Below are positions 59,862 through 64,000 of a stretch of 64,000 nt of DNA, piece after piece. The notes under the pieces were generated by a model that saw only the letters and a program-made list of their open reading frames with translations, made no database searches and was not told where the DNA came from. The DNA lies in contig CP142453.1 in NCBI GenBank assembly GCA_038049695.1, forward strand, positions 126,083,001 through 126,147,000. The letters are read 5' to 3'. The translations under genes and the position numbers were made by a program. Each line of letters opens with the position of its first letter. Positions within the stretch are counted from its first letter, which is position 1. Source of the stretch: Cinnamomum chago (Eukaryota; Streptophyta; Magnoliopsida; Laurales; Lauraceae).

Positions 59862-61365
59862 ACAAATAAACAAGATTTGGAGTTAATACTTTAGTGGGGT
59901 ATTTAAATGGGAAAAAGGCTCAGAGCCCCTCGTAGGAAGCTCTGTCCATCCTGGTTTTGACCCCAATCCTTTATCAGAATTCCAAGAATTCATATTTGGG
60001 AGAATTTCAAGTTCTTCATAGTTGTCCCCCTTTTCTTATAGAGGATTTGAAATTCCAACAAATGGCATAGAGAATGAAAATCCAAAAGGTCTTTTGGGTG
60101 GTTGGAATTTGAAACTCTAATAAAAGAAACACAGCATTTCAAATGTCAGGGGACAAGGTATCATATCATGTTAAAAAAAACCCTCAACCTCCCAAATTCT
60201 AGTCAAAATCTCCAGTAAAGAAACAGGCCTGACTCCACTCAATCCAACGCAATTTATAATGACTGATAAATCCATGTGGTCCCCATTCTCTGTGTGCAGT
60301 TTGATCACTGGGAGCAGGACAGTTGAGCTCTCTTCAAAAACTATGAAAAATATGAATGTGAAATCACATTCAATGGAGGATTCTTCTTTTTTTCTCAACC
60401 TCTTTAGTTATCTCTCCTATTCATCATATCCGGGTGAGGATTCTTCAATACCAACTTCCAGATATAACATGCAATAGTAGGATTGCAACTATTACCGTAT
60501 TCCGCTTCTATACACATTCATTCTCTAGCTATAGCCATAGCACTTGGAGCAAATTTACACTCTTCCGCTGTTAATAACATGTGCTAACTTTCCAACAATA
60601 AGATGATGTAAACTAGCAGCCAAATGCATTCTAAAGCTCATGATAGCTACACTCTCATCTCTCATTCTTTCTTGCATCCACTGAAGCAAGAGCTCTCGAA
60701 TCCGCCATCCACCCTACTCAGCTGTCTTCCATTTCTTAAATTACGCAGATGAACGGCTCTCTTCCAATTCTTATATTGGGGCTTTCTTAATTTTTTTGGT
60801 CAGATGCATGCAGATGAAAAAAATTTACACACTCTATTTTTGAAGAGGATGGCAGACAAACAAAATCTGGGGTTATTCTGTAGTTGGGCATTTAAATGGG
60901 AAAAGTCTTCAGTATGTTGTAACAGTTCAGCTCTCTCCAGAAAGCTTGGGAAACCATGAATGTGAAGCTACATTCAATGGGAGGATTGTTTTGTCTTCTC
61001 AACTTCTATAGTTTTCTAAAGACAGCCAATGTATCATATGGAGGCCGGGATCATTAATGGGGTCGCCTTTTTGGTTTTAAAAAAGGAAGTCTATCAATCT
61101 TTCTTTGCAGAGGAATTTTATTCATATCCATATGGGTCGTATATGTTTTCAAATTTCAAGTTCAAGATCTGAGACATGCAATAGTAAGATTGCCAGTATC
61201 GTCACTATCCCGCTTCCATGGATCATTGCCCAGATGATAGCATTCAAAGTGATTTACACTTGCTTAACATCCCAAGAAAAGGACAATGTTGCTTAGTAAT
61301 TCTGTCAACTAGTTAGAGTGACTAATAGCCAAATGCATTCTAAAGCCCTAATAGCTCCAATTGGA
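59862..61365. repeat. Imperfect segmental duplication
   Basis: The stretch from about 59862-60660 is repeated at about 60853-61365. Landmarks in the same order are GGGGTATTTAAATGGGAAAA / GGGCATTTAAATGGGAAAA, then GAGCTCTCTTCAAAAA / CAGCTCTCTCCAGAAA, then ACATGCAATAGTA(G/A)GATTGC, then CCAAATGCATTCTAAAGC. Copy 1 carries about 350 bp of extra sequence (about 59930-60290). The divergence suggests an old event, or two copies of one unidentified repeat. Confidence 0.65.
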
Positions 61366-61469
61366 TGCTAGTCATCTTTTCTAAGAAGCGAAAACAAAAC
61401 AGAAAGGGAGAAATTAGTTTGGCCTCCAAGGTGACATCAGATTTCCAGCCTAACTTTGCAGGATCATGG

Positions 61470-61600
61470 ACATAAATATGTAGCTCAGTTGGTGAGGCAA
61501 CTCTCTTCCGCAGAAACGACGACTGTAGCACTGATGGTGAGACTTGGGCGAGTGTGTGGGGGTTGGGTGTATAAGTACTTTACAAAAAAAAAAGTTCAAT
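61470..61600 (+). mobile_element. tRNA-derived SINE-like sequence, second copy
   Basis: TGTAGCTCAGTTGGTGAGGCA resembles an A box. GCACTGATGGTGAGACTTGG matches the copy at 8597-8720. A run of A's follows near 61585. Target duplications were not identified. Confidence 0.5.
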
Positions 61601-62009
61601 ATATCTTCAAAGAATCGAACATAGATTATGAATATAATATTATATATGGAAAAGATGAAACATCGACCAAACCCTTTTCAAAAGGGCTAACAAGAACAAT
61701 AACATTAGAAACGGTTAAATATTAGCCATCTTTCATTCAAGGGCTGAAAAATGTTATTTGGCATTCCTCTTCTTTTCATTCCCAGCAGAAGTTTTCTGGA
61801 GTACCCAACAATGTGGCTGCGTGCATTTAAGGTATCAAACTTGATTTATGTGGGCATGTTTCCCACCTATAGAGGTAGTGAGACTGTATTTGGATATCTG
61901 TAACTTGGCAAAAAGAGAGGAGTTCATGTTATGTATAGAAATCAGCACCATAACTGGGTAATGGTTATGAAGCTTACCTGTAGAGTGTGGGAGCAACCTT
62001 CTAACGGGC

Positions 62010-62242
62010 TCACACAGAGCCAGAATCAGTCAGATCTCCTTTAGACTTCATGGTTTCCACTTTTAGGGCATAGAAATTAAGCATCTCCTCTTCCACGGGA
62101 TGGGTCTCACCTACAATTACAAGGCAATGCAGAGGTGCACCAAAATCGACTGCTTGTAATTCTTTCATTGAGCCAGCAACCACCTTCTGATCGTCACTAC
62201 CAAGACGGGCAATACCAACACAGCTCGTTTCCGCACTGTATG
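62010..62242 (-). CDS. DPH5: Diphthine methyl ester synthase, terminal exon (partial gene)
   Basis: DPH5 is the cytosolic S-adenosylmethionine-dependent methyltransferase that modifies a histidine of elongation factor 2 on the way to diphthamide. The exon begins after a CTCTGCAG acceptor (phase 1) and encodes SCVGIARLGSDDQKVVAG, VDFGAPLHCLVIVGETHP and VEEEMLNFYALK, the conserved C-terminal part of the family. It ends with TDSGSV and a TGA at 62010-62012. Family members are about 280 aa, so roughly 75 codons are present here. No upstream exon was found between 62243 and 64000, so the rest lies past the window or this is an isolated fragment. The exon itself has no disabling change. Confidence 0.88.
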
Positions 62243-62987
62243 CTGCAGAGTTATGAAATGGCAACAGAACCCGCAGTTATACCTCTCTCCCTAAAGGTCA
62301 AGTAAGTAGAAGAAACAAACAGAACCCAAACAACAAATCATGTTGTGACATATTTAACAGTTTGCATATCTAAATGCACATCTATTATGAAAACACTACT
62401 GATTCTGGTTCAGCTTAAAACTGATCAGTTCTCTCCTCAAGTCATCGAGTGCTCTGATGCAATGATGGAATTGGCAATTATCACGAGGAAAGTTCAGAGA
62501 GAAAGCAATTGTGGTTGACTCAAGAGATGCAGAACTTTCTCATACAAGTGTGCTATCTGAGAAATATATATTGTACATAGCCAGATGAGATGATTCATTC
62601 CCTGCTCCCAACACTTGATCTGCCAAGTGCTCAGCCTTGTTTTGTCACACTTCATCCCCACACATTCACGTGGAAGATGCCATGGACTGTGCATCAAGAG
62701 GAGAAAGAATTACAGATTGTAATTGTGTTTAAGCATTCCAACATGAGTATGGCTTATAAGATGTGCATATTATGTGTGGTTCACAGAAAATGGCATACAC
62801 CAATTTCTATTTCAGTAATGAAGGTTAGATTTCACGTACAAGGCAAAGCATTGAACATAAGAAATTAGTCATGTATGATGTTAAAAGTTACTTGTCCACG
62901 AGCATGTTGACGAGAATTGAGAAAGTTAAAGACCTATTTAATGATAGCCAGTATACAATAGTTGACGAAATTAAAGTAGTTTAGTCA

Positions 62988-63157
62988 GGATCATTGCTTT
63001 GGTGCAATGGTAAAAGTCTTGGGTGCCATGTGTGATAACGCAAGTTTGAAACCTGCAAGTAACCACTTTGTGCAAAATTCCTAAAGGTTAGGTCTGTCTC
63101 CAGTATGGAACCCCCATAGGACCCTGCTTCGGCGGGATCATTGGGTAATGACATTTT
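62988..63157 (+). mobile_element. Au-type SINE with target-site duplication
   Basis: A tRNA-like head (TTGGTGCAATGGTAAAAGTC, then GCAAGTTTGAAACC as the B-box region) is followed by the characteristic TTAGGTCTGTCTCCAG and CATAGGACCCTGCTTCGGCGGGA body and a T-rich 3' tail. An exact TTTAGTCA flanks both sides (62980-62987, 63158-63165). Organisation and length (170 bp) match the Au SINE family, widespread in flowering plants. Confidence 0.85.
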
Positions 63158-63478
63158 TTTAGTCATTCATCTAATTTTATTAAAATAGAAAGATAAACTT
63201 CCAAAGAAGGAAAGGATTGGATTAAGATTTCTTTGGCTTCGTAATACTCTGTAACACGTTTTCTTTATAATGGTTGAACAAAGAATAGACTTCTGTTTTT
63301 CATAGGAATTCTCTCTCGTGACACTGTAGTCTCTTTTGGAGCGTACTACTTATTTTCTCCCACCTGAGCACCAACTAAAAATATTTAACACGACCTTTCA
63401 TGTTTCTCATCTCCATGCATCCGACCAGTACCAAACATTGAGACATTTAAGACACTAGATTCCATTGGTAAGTTCTAA

Positions 63479-63814
63479 GGGCTTGTTTGGCATCTCTACT
63501 CTTTTATTTATAGATCCATCTAAAATAGAGCCATTAAAAAAAGAGCCATAAAAAAAAGAGGTTAGGATAAAAAAAAACGCATTTGGTAACGCATGAATCT
63601 ATTTTAAATACCTTGCCTCTATATTTTAAGACTCAAAAGCTCTATTTCTCATCTGCCCACTTTTGGAGCATTTGGATTTTAGAGGATTTGCCTCTAAACG
63701 TCTAAAGCGGACAGAGCCTAAAATCTTGTGCCAAACGCTCTAATTGTTCAAACCTATGTCCGATTTAGACATTTAGAGAAATAGAGGCATGAAATAGAGA
63801 TGTCAAACATGGGC
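63479..63814. mobile_element. Tourist-like (PIF/Harbinger) MITE
   Basis: A 336-bp element with imperfect inverted ends GGGCTTGTTTGGCATCTCTA and (inverted) GCCCATGTTTGACATCTCTA. TAA lies on both sides (63476-63478 and 63815-63817), the trinucleotide duplication of PIF/Harbinger elements. The interior is AT-rich and non-coding. Confidence 0.82.
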
Positions 63815-64000
63815 TAAGTATTGCTTGACAAAGTGCATTTATTAAGGTAAAAGTGACTAGTTGCTTCACCTTAATGGTGGATAGCAGAAAGCTTATACTG
63901 CACTACTATATCCCAGTATTAAACATGCAACACAAGGTTTTACAGAGGGGTCTTAGTATTACCCCCTTATTTTTCTGCCAAAAAAATGTCATGTCATTGA

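Larger units (their letters stand above)
54389..62009. other. Region between the PP2A B'' gene and the DPH5 exon
   Basis: The left end is the B'' 3' UTR. A decayed Copia fragment (55855-56105), a possible 3' UTR exon (57402-57670), a roughly 1-kb imperfect duplication (59862-61365) and a SINE-like copy (61470-61600) are listed separately. Repeated GATGAT/GACGAC microsatellite-like runs lie near 55295-55330. No other coding exon was recognised. Confidence 0.55.
62243..64000. other. Right flank, probable DPH5 intron
   Basis: If the DPH5 gene is intact, this is intron sequence. It contains an Au-type SINE and a Tourist-like MITE, listed separately. No exon encoding earlier DPH5 segments was recognised. 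Confidence 0.5.

Noticed and set aside
61470..61520. tRNA gene
   Set aside because: Only the A-box-like head is present. No cloverleaf or acceptor stem can be drawn, and the sequence is shared with a SINE-like copy at 8597.

Overview
This window is nuclear DNA from a flowering plant. It is AT-rich, its genes have GT-AG introns many kilobases long, and its transposons are typical of plants (Ac-like hAT, Copia and Gypsy LTR elements, LINEs, tRNA-derived SINEs, MITEs). Very long transposon-filled introns around intact housekeeping exons would fit a magnoliid or early-diverging eudicot tree, but that placement is only an inference.

Two complete host genes and one partial gene can be assembled exon by exon. 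(1) 1437-17065, minus strand: an ESCRT-III subunit of the VPS2.3/CHMP2 type, 11 exons, 212 aa. (2) 23639-54388, plus strand: a protein phosphatase 2A regulatory subunit B'' with two EF-hands, 12 exons, 540 aa. These two genes are head to head, about 6.6 kb apart. (3) 62010-62242, minus strand: the last exon of a diphthine methyl ester synthase (DPH5) gene, whose other exons must lie beyond the right edge or behind a long intron.

The most striking object is in intron 2 of the VPS2.3 gene. It is a structurally complete 8.8-kb Ac-like hAT transposon at 7314-16132. It has perfect 11-bp terminal inverted repeats, a perfect 8-bp target duplication, GC-rich subterminal repeat arrays, and a three-exon BED-zinc-finger transposase. 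Behind the transposase it carries four consecutive exons, with introns, of a plant reticulon-like (RTNLB) gene. This looks like gene capture (transduplication). The transposase also sits behind a promoter with the features of a housekeeping or ribosomal-protein gene.

The PP2A B'' gene is stretched to about 31 kb by insertions, yet every exon junction stays in frame. Intron 1 holds a Gypsy integrase remnant, a LINE, small hAT elements and a 111-bp tandem duplication. Intron 4 holds a young antisense Copia element (35969-41569, LTRs differing at about 5 sites, TSD ATTAT) whose gag-pol is broken. Intron 6 holds two inverted copies of a second Copia family around a third LTR. Intron 7 holds a 195-bp hAT MITE, a decayed Copia fragment and a 39-bp minisatellite. 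Intron 9 holds a decayed LINE with a nested retroposon.

The right quarter (54389-64000) holds a Copia remnant, a possible 3' UTR exon of the B'' gene, a diverged duplication of about 1 kb, SINEs, the DPH5 terminal exon and a Tourist-like MITE. No tRNA, rRNA or CRISPR feature was seen.
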